64,000 nucleotides of DNA from Atrichornis clamosus. Taxonomy: Eukaryota; Chordata; Aves; Passeriformes; Menuridae. Of this stretch, positions 1-12,185 are shown one piece after another (position 1 is the stretch's first letter; the number at the start of each line of letters is the position of its first letter). The position numbers and the translations under genes are program-made. Below the pieces are notes generated by a model that was given only the letters and a program-made list of their open reading frames with translations, had not been told where the DNA came from and ran no database searches. The DNA lies in assembly GCA_013400975.1 (NCBI GenBank), contig WBMZ01004626.1, forward strand, positions 62,001 through 126,000, given 5' to 3'.

Positions 1-2803
1 TGCCATGAACAAAGACCTGTTTTAATTTTCTTGCTCATAAACATGACTCATTTTTATAAACAAAAGGAGAAATTTTATTTCTACTCTTAAGTCCTAAACT
101 GCAATTATCAAAGGCAATTCAAGGACTTGCCCAATTCTCTTAGGGATAATGACCATTGGCCAATTAAATCCCTTTTGCTTTGAAAATTCTATTTCTTAAA
201 CACAAAGCAAAACTTTCTGCTGTCTCTTTATTTTAAAAAATTAGAAAATATTCAGTTTGATTTGGCACTAATTCATTTTAAGCCAATTTTATATAAGCCA
301 TTTTCATCTTTAAAGTCTCCTTTTAGGAAAAACATGATTTATCACAGCTGTTGTACTGACATGGTCCAAGGACCAATTTATGTCTCATCTTTCTGTGCCC
401 AGCAATGGCTGGTTTTCTACTGTCTGTGCATTGTGGCCATAAATTAATGTATGAAAAGCCTGTTTTTTTTGATATTGCTGTTTACTAATGTTACTTTTAT
501 CCAGGGGTTGTGTATGGATGTAAAATCAAAGCAGTATTGCATCCTAAGAGATGGGTTTGGGTGTAACAGAGAAACGACCCAAGATTTAAGCCGAAGCCAA
601 GGGACCGGAGCTTGTGACTTGTGTAAACCTGGCTTTGATTAAAACGCTGTTTGTGCAGCGTTAGCACACGTGGCTCCTCTGCCAAGCCACTTCTTGCTGC
701 CAGCTTTGCAGTGCTGCTCACTGTGTCACTGAGCTGTGCTCAGTTAGCTGAACTCCTACGTTTGTGCAAGGTTTTGATCGCACCGTGACGTTACGCAGGA
801 CAGCTCGAGCCTGCTCCTGATTTTATTGTACCCCTGTTTAGATGGCGTTGGCTACATCCAGATCACTCCTCTGGGAAATGCAAACACTGCACGTCCAAGC
901 TCTTGAGTTTCTGAGTGACTAATTCCAGTGAATGTGAGCAAGTTTGTAATAGGAGTGGCTCAGTGGTCAGCGGGACAACGCTCATCAGTCCTATCCATGG
1001 CTAACCAAATAATTTTTCAGAAAATACTCAAGCACATAGTTAACAGGTCCAAAGGAGAAGGAACCTCCTGTTTTTCTTGATATAATGAGGAGGGTAGTTA
1101 TTTGTACTGCTAAAAGTCTTCCTGTCCCATCAAAATGCTGTCCTGGGTGGCCTGATTTGTTCAGAGGCAGGAGTTCATAGGGCAGTGTGTCACATGCAAC
1201 TCTTATGTAATTTTCCCTGGAATTAGCTGAGATGATTACCGTGGGAAAAGGTCTTCTGGGTCATCAGGTCCAGTCCTGTGCAATTTCACTTGACTTTCTT
1301 CAATAATTTCCTTCAAAGCTGGGCTCAGCCAGCAGGAAGAGTTTGGAGGGGAGGGTGCGAGAAGGGTAGAGCAGGTTGGAGTAGAGACATCACTGTAGGA
1401 CAAATTTTTGTATGGGGACACAAAGTACCAGACAGTTGTCCCTGCAAGTCACACTCGTGTTGCCAGTTCTGGAGCAGAGCCAGTGGCCAGGGGCTGCTCC
1501 TGGACTGGAGAAGGGCTCGGGAACCACCACAGGACTGAGCTGCCTGGCTGCTGCTACTGCACGTCGCATCTGAGATCCACCACAAAAATAGCCAGCAAGG
1601 AGTTAAACACAATGCAGAAAATAATGCTTTCCTTATTTTCTCTTTCTTTCCCCTCCTCCTCCCATGTGCTTTTATTTTTGTCTTGAGCTAAGTAGAAATC
1701 TTGGGGGTTTTTTGTTTGTTTTTTTTTAACTTTGGCTGGGCTTATGTTGTTATTTGATTTTTATACGATCCTCAGGTACCTAATGAAATTGCCACGTGCT
1801 CAAGGGAAAACAAGTTTCATAACAGAATGACAGTAAAACGTTGCTAAAATCCTTCAGGATAGAGGAAGGATTAGAAGAAGAAAACGCAGAATAATGCAGA
1901 CATTAGTTTAAAGACAACAAAGGGTTCCTAGTCCACTGACATACCAGAATCCAACAGAAGTACTCATAATTACTAATAACAAAAGGCTGCTGTATTATGA
2001 CTATTCCATTCAAACTAAAACACATGTAAAGCTTGTGTGCTAGTGAGTGTATTTTGATGATAGGTCTGGTTTAAACCTAATCTGCTGAAATGCAGACAGG
2101 ATAGGAACAATGCTTTCTCTAGGGATCAACAACTTTGTCCCTGAACAGACTGCCTTATGTAAACACCCATAATTCAGTTAAAATTCATGCAGACAGCTTG
2201 GATTAAAAAGAAACAAATATCAAGCAAATAAACAAAAGTCATGAGCAACAGGGGCTGGTAAAGTCATTGTGGGGAGAAAGTACTCTTTGAAGCATATGCC
2301 AGTGTATACTAAATCAAGAAAATTAATATTAAACACTACAGGTCACAATATTGAACAGATGTTCCACCTTCTGAGAGAGTAGCTAGAAATCCTCCTTTCA
2401 ACAGTGGACATCTTGTTTAGTGTGCTTTTTAGTCTTAAAAAAACCAATCCCAAACCAATAACTTAGGTGTTCACCACTACTTTGGCCTTCACTTTCCATC
2501 ACACTGTACACAGAATAAAGCTTCTTGCTTGGAGCTTGCAATGCTTGCAGCTGGCACTAGTTTATTCAGCTGGGAATAAAGGTGGTTTTACACAGAAGCT
2601 TTAGATAGATGTAGTTACATGGGTTATATTTTAATTCAGTAAGGATAGAAACGAAATTTCTTAAGTATTTGTTCCCTTTCAGTGTATTTTAGTTCATCAG
2701 AAGGGACAAAAGTATTGTCTCTTGGAGTTGACACAATGACCTGGGGAAATTCTGGACTCTGCTTTAACGGGTGACATAGGGGGAAAATTCCTTCTCCATC
2801 AGG
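1..2803. other. Non-coding DNA without recognised genes
   Basis: This AT-leaning stretch has no recognisable coding exon, RNA gene or mobile element. Its longest open frames are under 100 codons, overlap on opposite strands and show no domain. One short frame at 451-642 begins with ATG, a lysine and a hydrophobic run and then has five cysteines; it is treated as a finding, because nothing else supports it as a gene. A T-rich run lies near 1703-1728. Intron and intergenic DNA cannot be told apart here. Confidence 0.6.
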
Positions 2804-2922
2804 TCTTGTTTGCTTTGTTTTGGAGGGTTTGTTTGTTTGGGGTTTGTTAGTTGTGGGGTGGGTGGGGGGTTTTTTGTTGGTTTCATTGGTTTTTTGTTTA
2901 TTTGGTTTCTTTGTCTTTTCCT
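2804..2922 (+). repeat. G/T-rich low-complexity tract
   Basis: About 120 bases consist almost only of G and T on the plus strand, with repeated GTTT and GGTTT words, flanked by mixed sequence. Runs of G at 2839-2842, 2855-2858, 2860-2862 and 2864-2869 could form an intramolecular G-quadruplex. The minus strand is a C/A-rich tract that gives a proline- and asparagine-rich reading frame by composition alone. It is probably a decayed simple repeat and I see no sign of a mobile element. Confidence 0.7.
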
Positions 2923-5900
2923 CGTGCTCTCACACTTACATAGATGATGGGGAGCTATGGAGAGGTTGGTGCTCCACATGTTCCCAGTGAATGTGGGACC
3001 TTAGATGTTCCTTAAAAATTCTGCTCTTCCTGCTTCTGCCACTTGCCAGGTTTTTTATCCTCATTAAAGGTTCTGGGAAAGGTTGTGTGTGAGACATCCC
3101 TGAGACTCAACAGGGCTGACTTCAGCCTTCTATTTTTAGGGTAGGCTGTGAGGCTGTGGGCACCTTACTTGGGTAGCCTTTGCTGCATGACAGGTCAGCT
3201 TTAATGTGGGCTCTTCAAGAAATATTCCCTACCTTTAGATGGAGGGACAGGAAGGAAAACTAGGAAGCTTTCCAAGTTGGCAGAAGAATATGGAAAAAAA
3301 TAACTGTGGCTCTGGAATCCAGCATATGGCCAGGGACCTTGGGCTGAGGAACGTGCTGAGGGCAGGCTCTGGGGTTCCTAAGCCAAGAAGATGTTTGTTT
3401 TTCCAGCTGTGTTCAAAGAAACCAAACCCTGTATGTTTGCAAATAAATGAGGTTATACCACAGGTGCACCTGACAGGTTTCAGTAGCAGAAAAGAAAAAT
3501 AAAACCTTACAAGGTCTGACTAATTACAGTAGTTCAGATAACTCACTGCAAAAGAAGAAAGTTTAATAACTAAGCAACTTTCTGTTCAAAGTGCTTTCTC
3601 TTTCAAAAATTCCATGTGTTTTCATGGATTTTCCAACTTGGAACCACTACATTGAGCACGACCATGCAGAAAGATGACTACCCCTGAACTAACAGCCTTT
3701 CAGTGGAGATGGTGCCAACTTCTCTTAGTTCATGACCTTCTTTCCAGTTCCTGTTAGTGACCTTTGGACAAGACTCTACTGTGACCACGATTTACATCTT
3801 GTATGAGAGCTCTCTGGAATAAGACTGAGAAAAAAATTTGGCAAATCTTGCATTCAGAAAGCATTCTCTGAGGACTTGGTATTTAGCTCAGTTTTCAATT
3901 TCAGCACTGCTTACTTGTGTTGGGAAAGTTATTTTTGGTTGCTTTCTGCGCTTCATTATAATTCTGAAAATGACTAATTTGATGTGACATTTACTAATGT
4001 AGTATGATCAGATATAATTTGATCTTATTAACTTAGATCGTACCATATTAGCAAACATCGGGTTCTATTTGAGAAATTTACACTTGCTGCAAATGTGGAT
4101 ACACCTTGAAATCATACTGTATTAGTATAATTTGTCACCTTAATGTTGTATTTGGTAAAGAATGTCAGAATATATTGCAATTTATAGCTACCTACTTAGA
4201 GATCTGTGAAGATTCACATTGGCTCTGCTGTTGTCATATAGTTTTATCACTTTAAAAAACCCCTCCTTTCTCAATGATACAAGACCACTACAGTTCGAAC
4301 ACTTGATGTCTTCCTTTCCTTTGGAAGTGCTTTAATTGCCTGGCATTTTGGTGTCTGAAATCTAAGTTAGCTGAGAGGAATAGAGAGTTTATCTCCCCAC
4401 TCCATCCGTGTGTGATGGCCAGTGAGGCCTGAGAAGTTTAGAACAGTTCTAAACTGGACTGAAATAGATAACGACGTGGGGCAGCTGTATCAGCTCTAAA
4501 TCACCACGTTAACCTGCGTGCTGCTGCCTTTTGTTTTCTTGCTAGGCACCAACTGAGATTTTAAAAAGACTAAATATTTGGTGGTATTATTTGTGAAGGC
4601 ATGGAAAGGCCAGTTGCCTTTCGTAAGCTGGTGTAGTTGAGAGAGTAACTCTCATGCTCACTTCTTCCATTCTGCTCTAGAGCTGTGATTTCTCTTTGCC
4701 AGCTCAGGCTGTAATTAGAAGTTTATCTCCTGCCTTCTATGTGAGACTCTATCTTTTTAAAATTTTTTAGGGGGAAAAGGAGGGGTTTTTCCCCTAGTCT
4801 TGAGGAGTACTGGGAGAATTGTGCATTCCCGTCTGAGTTAGCTGGTCGTTACTGGTAAAGAGACTTTGGGATTGGGACAACTATGCAGTGGGCTGAGCAT
4901 CCCTACAAAGGAAGTGCTTCCACCTGAAAAGTGAAAGAAGGCAAGAGCAGTGTCTAAACAGCCCTGGAGCTCCTGCTTTCCAAATGTTTTTTCCTCAGTC
5001 TAGATGCATTATGGTGTCATTACAGTCGGAAAGAGGTTCTGCAGGTGGAGAGGGGATGAACTCCTGAGTTTCCCTGCCCGACTGCCCCAGTGAGTGCTGG
5101 GATCTGGTGTGTGGCTGGGCAGGAGGGACTGGGGAGTGGGCTGAGCACCAAAGCAGCTGGTGGATGTCTGATGACAGGATGTCTGATGAAAAGTGCAAAT
5201 TGCTTCCCATCTGCAGTGGAAAGAATTAAAAGAAATAGTTAAAAATAGAATTAAAAGGAACAGTTAAAAACTTGCTGTAAAGACTCCAGATCTCACTGCC
5301 ATGGTACACTGGCATCTGCTGTGCTGGGATGAGCCAGAATGGGCTGTGCACACACCAAACCCTCAACCTCCAGGCTGAGCCTGGCTGAAGTCAGAGGGAG
5401 CTGCTTGTACACACCTGGCTGGTTGAGCAAGGCAGGCGAAGCTTAAGCCTCAAACGTCAGACTGCAGGGCATGAGTGATATGTGGTATTTTGACTTTTTT
5501 TATTTTTGTCTGTCAGAACAAAAGCTGTCAAAAAAGCTTTTATTTTTCCATATTCCAAAATCTTTTTGGTTTAGATGTCAGGTTACCCCTTTGATGTAAC
5601 TTTTGCAAAAACCCTCAATAAAGTTATTAGGAAATCCTCATGGAGCTACTACAACTCTACTGAACAAGAAACTGAGCAGAGCACCTACAACAAAAAGGGT
5701 GTTTGAGCTCTTTTCATTGACATGAGTTTGAAATAATATATTTAGCTTTAGCCATACAATGATTTTGATCCAAAACTGATAATGTTACATCTTTCCCAGT
5801 GGATTATTCTCTTTTGTGTTATTTTTTCATGCTCTATTTGGAAAATAACAATCAATAGCAATTCCAGGCTCTGAATTTCTTTTGTTTCCACCACATTGTT

Positions 5901-8489
5901 CCAAATACTGAGCAAATCCAGCTAGTTGTCAGCCTGGGTTTCTGTTACTCAGATGTTTTACATCTCTGAATACAACACTGCCTCCTGCTCTGCTCTTCAG
6001 ATATTTCAGAAATGTGGTGCTGGGACTTCAGCTCAATAGATGGAAATATGTGGGGATTTTGTCAGGTGATTCTTGTGTTTCCAGGTATACCCAAAATGAG
6101 TAAGCTGTCTTGGATCTGAGCTGCCTTCACTGTATTGTTCAGTGATGCAGACATGTTAAGGTGCTGCTGGAGTGGAATACCTTTCTCATTTCATTACACA
6201 GTCACACACAGAATATCTCAGGCATTTTTGCCCATAATGAATTCCACAGATGGACAGAAATTGGCAAGACCTTTCCTTTGACTTAGACCAGTTCTCCCAA
6301 TTTTCATTTCAGAAGTAACTTGGCTTTATTCTTTCTGGCATTGCCTTATCCATATATCTATCTACAGTCTTTGCAAGTATCGTGTTTGCATGATGCTTCA
6401 ATCTTTTAGCGTGTTTTAGGTGGACTGGCTATTTCAATTTATATTGAAATGCACTGTTTTGATTAGGTGCTTCGTTGAGGTTAAGTTTTAGCCACTTCTT
6501 GCATTGCTTTTTAAGATAACAGTGCTGGTATAGGTGTAAATGTGGAGAGACATTCAGTGTGTCAGCTCCAGAGCAGGTAGCAGTAACTCACAGGGACAGA
6601 AGGTGGGGGGAATGTCATTAGGCTTTTGGTTTAGATGTTCTTCCTCTGGCGTGGTGGATTATAATTTGATATGTATGTCTACAGAAAAATGCAATAAGCA
6701 TTTTTAAATGTAACGCATAACTTTCACTGTGAATTTCCATTTTCATCGAGGGCGTGATTATTTCCAATCCCTGGGATTCAGCGTTTGAGTGGAGGCTGTA
6801 ACGTGTCGAGGTCTCCAGGTTGGGCTGATCCTTTAGGCTCCAGTTCCTGCTGGGACAGGACACTCTGCAGTGATTCCGTCACACCCCAGGAGCACTCCCT
6901 GGGGAGGGTCAGTGCAGCCAGGGCTCCATCCTTCTCCAGTCCTTGAGCTAATGATTGACTAAAGTAGCCAGAAACCAAAGTAGTTTTACCCATTCTAACT
7001 TGCTCTGGTGTTGGCTCTCCAAGTTTATAAGGCTCTTTCCATGAAATCCATAAAACTCTACTGGAAACTTTTTTTCCGGAAAATTCACTATTAAGGGAAC
7101 AATTTGTCCAGATTTAAAGGGGTTATTTGGGAGCTGAGTAGTACCAGATCAAGTCAAGGCACATAATAATTCTGCACTGTTAATGAAATGTAAAAGAAAG
7201 CGAATTATGAACGTAAAGAAAAGGCCTTTTTTTTTTTCTAAAATCATAGAAGTGCCCCATTAATTTCATCATGGAATTAATAGTTCATCTGCTAGTAATT
7301 CAGTGGAGGGAGACTCTTCACACAGTATTTGTTTTATGCTGATATTCCATCAACCTTTGTGGCTGTGACCTGCTGTAAAATACAAAACAGGTGTTGGGAT
7401 AGAATTTGGTCTTCACATTACACAGACATGGACCCTTAATTGAACTTTGTGTAACCAAACTTCTATAGAGTTGTATTTAAATGCTGCTAGTGACCATTTA
7501 AATACCATTTCAAATTAAATCCAACCCATACACAGTGCATGACAGTGAGCAAACAGGGCTGGGATTTGGTAATGAATTACATGTATTGGATGGGCAGCCA
7601 CGTGGAACAGTTCTGAATTATAAAATCCCTATTTGTGACAAGTTCCTTGTCTTGTGCTGCACACAGAAGTATCTTCAACTAAAATTCACTCTCAGAAATA
7701 AATATAAGATGATGAGCTAGAATATTTCTTTTAAAACCAGTGTTTGCTTTTGAGCAATGGTGTAATGTTAAGTGCCTCACGTGGTAAAATCTTATTTATC
7801 ACCTATTTGCAAAGGTATGAGCAGTGTAATAAAAACCAACTGGCAAAATCTTCTTGGGTTGTTGGATGGATCTTCAGCCTTCAGGAAATGAGATTCCTTT
7901 CTACCTTATGCTGTGGTGTGTGAGCAGAGCCCTCTCCCCCCACAGCTACACCCTTAAATCACTACACCCTTAAATCTCAGTGCTGTAAGAGTGTCCAGCA
8001 GTGCACTTGCTACTGCTGGTAGCAGCAATGATGCAAAGGTTGGAAGGGTTTGAGCATTGTTACACCCAGCTGATCTTCCTGCCTGGCTTCTTCTCAAAAG
8101 TCACAGCTGGCAAGGAAAGAGGGGTAAGGCCTCCTATTCCTTTTGACGTAATTAATTAATTCCACCTCTACAGAAGAGTCAACAGGACTTTATGGGCTTA
8201 TTTCTTCTTTTGAAGCTGCATTTGCTCAGATAAGTTCTGTATTCCTCCTGCTAGGCAAGGCACTGGAAGGCTCCATTCCTTTGTAGTGCTGCAACCTTTG
8301 AACAGTTCTTCATTGCCCTTAGGATTTTGAAAATGAACTACTGTAACTTACTATTTTCTGGGCAAAGGAAATCGGAGTATTTGTTCGAAAACTGCAGTTT
8401 TGCCCCAATAAAGGCACTGCTTTGCCCCAGCAGAGCTCTAGTTGCATAGGGTTGTTGTTAAGGAGAGAGGTGGTTACTGCCCACCCTGA
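2923..8489. other. Non-coding DNA without recognised genes
   Basis: No gene or mobile element is recognised. Small structures seen are an imperfect hairpin at 4768-4796 (TAGGGG/CCCCTA arms with one bulged G), a perfect inverted repeat at 6431-6450 (arms ATTTCAAT and ATTGAAAT, 4-base spacer), and a TGACGTAA CRE-like word at 8144-8151 that overlaps a perfect AATTAATTAATT palindrome at 8150-8161. Open frames are all short and unconvincing. Confidence 0.55.
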
Positions 8490-8640
8490 ATAAACATGGA
8501 GATTAGATAAACAAGTGGTTAGAGCAGGTTCAGGTTAGGCAGAGGAAAAGCATCCCTTGCAGAGAGGGTTTGCCAGGGAAAGCCCTGTCAGTGAAGTTGT
8601 GGAGCCTCTCTCCTTGGAAATATTTACCATTAGATCACAG
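8490..8640 (+). mobile_element. Probable eroded CR1 LINE fragment (sense)
   Basis: The order of phrases follows the region of a bird CR1 element just upstream of its 3' end. A 'gagattag' word comes first, then 'gcagagagggt', then a 'gttgtggag...ctccttgg' block, then 'aaatattta'. In intact CR1 copies the same order is seen around the 'gtggagtctccttccctggag' segment. Divergence is high, and the terminal octamer-type repeat is absent, so this would be an old, internally truncated copy. The match is by eye against remembered CR1 sequence, and a repeat-library search would settle it. Confidence 0.4.
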
Positions 8641-11600
8641 ATGACACGTGTGATTGATGCTGTTGACCTCTGTCACCTCCCCAGGTTCCTTATGGTCCCA
8701 TAATTCTCTGTTCTAGCAGTGGAGCAGAAATGTGGGTGAAATACCAGTTTTGGAGCAGCACAGATATTGGCTTTTGCCTCCAAGGTCACGGGCAATGAAG
8801 TATGGAGCACTGGACCAAAAAGTGATCCCCTACATCAATGTGTCAAGTCACCTGCTATTGAAATGCTGGGTTGTTTAATCCCTTTTGTGATGTCTGTAGA
8901 GTTGACCTCTAAATATAGTTAGTGTCTGTGATGGATATGTTTAAGACAGATGATTGGTGAGGTAGTAGAAATGTGTGTAGTGTCTATTCAGAGGTCACTG
9001 GGCTGACAATCCCAGAATTACTGGCACAAGTAAGAGCATTCCTCTGCAGAACTTTTCACATGCAAATATCTCATTCCTGGCTTTATCAAAGGAGCTTTAA
9101 AATACAGTGAACCAGTCAAAGTATTCTTCTTTTAGAAAAGTACTTGATGATAAATGCTATCACTTGAAATTATTTTTTAAAAAATCACCACAGTTGGAAA
9201 GAATGAAATTTGATTCCATCTAATCACAGGTGTTTAATGTTATACAAGTGAGGCTTTTCATTGGTGCAGGCTTTTTATTTTTATGGTACACCTTCGTTAA
9301 AATATATCTAATAAAGATATTGAAAACATATTTTTCAGATGTGGATTTTCTTACATGAAGGTATTAAAAGATAAGGTAGTTTTGGGTTTGCTGGAGCAAA
9401 GCCAAGCGCATCATTACCTATGTCACATCAAACTGCTGGAGAGAGACAAGTTTAGGATTTTTGGGTGCTTTGATTTCAGTGAATTCCATGCAGCCAGGAC
9501 ATCTTGTGTGTTAGAAGCTGAGTGAAGGAAGGAGGATTGTGGGAAGGCTGTTCTAGCAAGGACAAGGTAAAGATCATTGTGGCACTCTCCATGGATTAAT
9601 CCATTAGTTTCTATTCTTCGTGTTTCCAGGACGTGAATGCTACAATCCATTTTAATGAGAATTGTGTTTCAAGTGCTATCTATCTGACATGAATTTTTGG
9701 CGTGGTAAGAGTTCATAAGTCTCTTGTGGGCAGCAAGATCTCTTCCATTTTAGCAGTAACTACGTTCAAAGACTGTGGCCTCTCTTAATTTGAATTCAAA
9801 GCTGAGAAGTAGGCCTTGATCAAAATTAAATTGCATTTCTGAATGAATGACAATTGTAACCATTATTTAGTCCCCAAATTGGCTGGTTCATTCAGAGAAA
9901 TTAGGGCTTAAAAGAGGCATCTGTAGAATCGGTCCAGGAAACTGAACATCTTCCCTCTGGGGAAAAAAAATGTAACTAAAGCATTGATGGCAAGATAATT
10001 AAATAAATATAAAAACCCTTTCTGATTTGAAATTAGATTTGCTTGTTTTGATCTAGAAAGCTGGTTTGTTTTACACTCTTTTCTACATGAACACTGTCTT
10101 GAACTATTTTTCTGCTCACAGAGACCATCACAATAATATCCAAACAATTAAAATGTTATTCATTTAGTCTTAGTGATATATTTTGAAAATTAACTTCTTT
10201 CTCATATGTGGTAAACTGAGTTATAGACAAATAAAATGTCCTGGTCACAGCTGCATTAGATTTGTAGGAGAGCTGGGAATTGAGTGCAGATCTCCTGAAG
10301 CCTGGTGTGTGAGTCTTGATGTGTGAAAAATAAGACATAATTCAAAGCCAAGGGGGCTGCTGGGAAAAAAAAAAAAAAGAAAGGATCATAATTTCTGTCC
10401 TCACTCTTTCCACTTGCTGCTCCTAATCCTAATTTCTGCTCCGTGCTCCTAATCCAAGTGTCAGCATGAGCACAAGAAGGGCCAGCATTTTTGTTGAGGT
10501 ATTTTGAGCGCCATAAATAATTCAGAACTTTATTTCTATGTTTCTCGTGCACAGTCATCACTTGGGAACCACTAAAAATAATAGTGAGGGTGATGATTAG
10601 CTTCTGGCGTGACTGCATGAATTGTGATGAGGTTGGACTGGGTTCTAGATGCCAGCAAATGTTTACAAATGCAGCCCTTGAACTGTGTTTTCTCCATGTG
10701 GTTATTTTCTGGTATATCCTGAACTCCCGCCCGCATACTGATTGTATTGTCTTTGAAGGATGGAATTCTGCCCTGCTGTGTCATGGCTGCAGTGAGACAA
10801 GCACAGGACTGTCCTCCCTCTGCTCCTTCTCTCTAATTGTTGTCCCACTGGTTCAGAAAAGTTAGGGATTTTTAGCAGACAGGCCTATGGGATGTTCTGC
10901 GCTTGCGTGAAACGCCCCTTTGAAGGCACTGGTGCAGGAGTGATTCATGTGTGCAGCACTGCCGCGAAGTGTGCGCTCTGTCGGGATAAACCGAACACAC
11001 CTGGGGTGTCTTGCCCTGGGTGAGAGCAAGGGCAGAGCCACTGCTGGTGTCTGAGAATTAGTGTTGGTTCACTTGGCACAATGAGCCTGCGTGGCTGCCC
11101 AGGGATGGGGCGGCACCACCTCTGGGCATTGCCCGTGAGCTCTCGTTTGTCCCGATGAAAGTGGTGCTTTTGCATCTCAGTCCATGGAAAATGTTCTCAG
11201 GAGAGCTTTAATGCCAGAGAAGCGGCCTCAGGGGGCCAAGGCAACTATGTGAGGACTGTAAAACTTGCATGTGTTTGGTAACCAACCTCAACACAGAGAG
11301 TGAGGGAACGCTTGTGGAAGGAAATTGAGAAACGCCTTGCAGATGGGAAGCTTCAGCCAAGCCAGTTCCCGAAACTAGGCTGCTGCACAATGACAGCTCT
11401 CAAGGTCGTGTCAAAGACATGGGAAACTGCATGGAAACAGACCCAAACTGCAGTCTGAAAGCTTGCGTAGAAAGCTCCAGTTGTGTAACAAACTCAAGAT
11501 GATATGATACTTTCCATAAAGCAGAAAACCCTTGTTAGTGAGAGCGAAGCTTCTGAAATAATCTCCTCCTCTCTGCTTTTCTTCTCCTTTCTGCTCTCAT

Positions 11601-12167
11601 TTCAATAGCCATTAGATGATATGTTACCCACTGGCTTCAAACTACAGCAGGGATCCCTGTGAGGCAGGGCAGACATTCCCCCAGCAATTCCAGAGGGCTT
11701 AGCAGAGCTTGTTCCCTCTGACGCTTTTCTTCAAGCTTTTCTCTCTTTCCCTGTGGCAGTCCTTTGCCTGGTGCTCTTGCAGAGACAGTCTGCTCTTAGT
11801 GTGTTTACTGATTTCCAGCTTTTCCACTGGCAGCACATAGTCAGAATTTCATATTAGTTCAGCAACCCACAGCAAAAGTAAAGGCCAATATTATTGGAAT
11901 ATGATAATAGCCCTGTGCACAGGCTTGCCAAACTTGCTCTAGCAGTTTGCACGCTGTTACCTAAAATCTCTAAACTTTTATGGACAGCCTAACAAAGAAG
12001 GATAAAAAGTAGCTCCATCCTCAGAGCTTTTAAAGGCTATATTAGAGGAACATCTGCTAGGAATCGATTTGATGTTGATTTGGGGTTGAGGACACACATT
12101 AGGTGACTTCTCAAGCACTAGTATTCCAGGATTTCCTGTTTCTTCAGAGGGGAACTAAGGAAGGACA
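8641..12167. other. Non-coding DNA without recognised genes
   Basis: No gene is recognised. A run of 14 A lies at 10365-10378. Between about 10880 and 11200 the sequence is richer in G+C and CpG, and antisense open frames there reach about 76 codons without recognisable content. From 9110 to 10350 the DNA is AT-rich with no repeat that I can name. Confidence 0.55.
10365..10378 (+). repeat. Poly(A) run, 14 bases
   Basis: Fourteen consecutive A follow a GC-rich 'gggggctgctggg' segment. No poly(A) signal or recognisable retrocopy body lies directly upstream, so it is called a simple homopolymer and not a retrotransposition tail. Confidence 0.9.
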
Positions 12168-12185
12168 GTGGTGGTGGTGGTGGTG
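12168..12185 (+). repeat. (GTG)6 trinucleotide repeat
   Basis: Six perfect GTG units occur in tandem. On the minus strand they read as consecutive histidine codons within a short open frame, which is a consequence of the repeat and not evidence of a protein. Confidence 0.9.
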
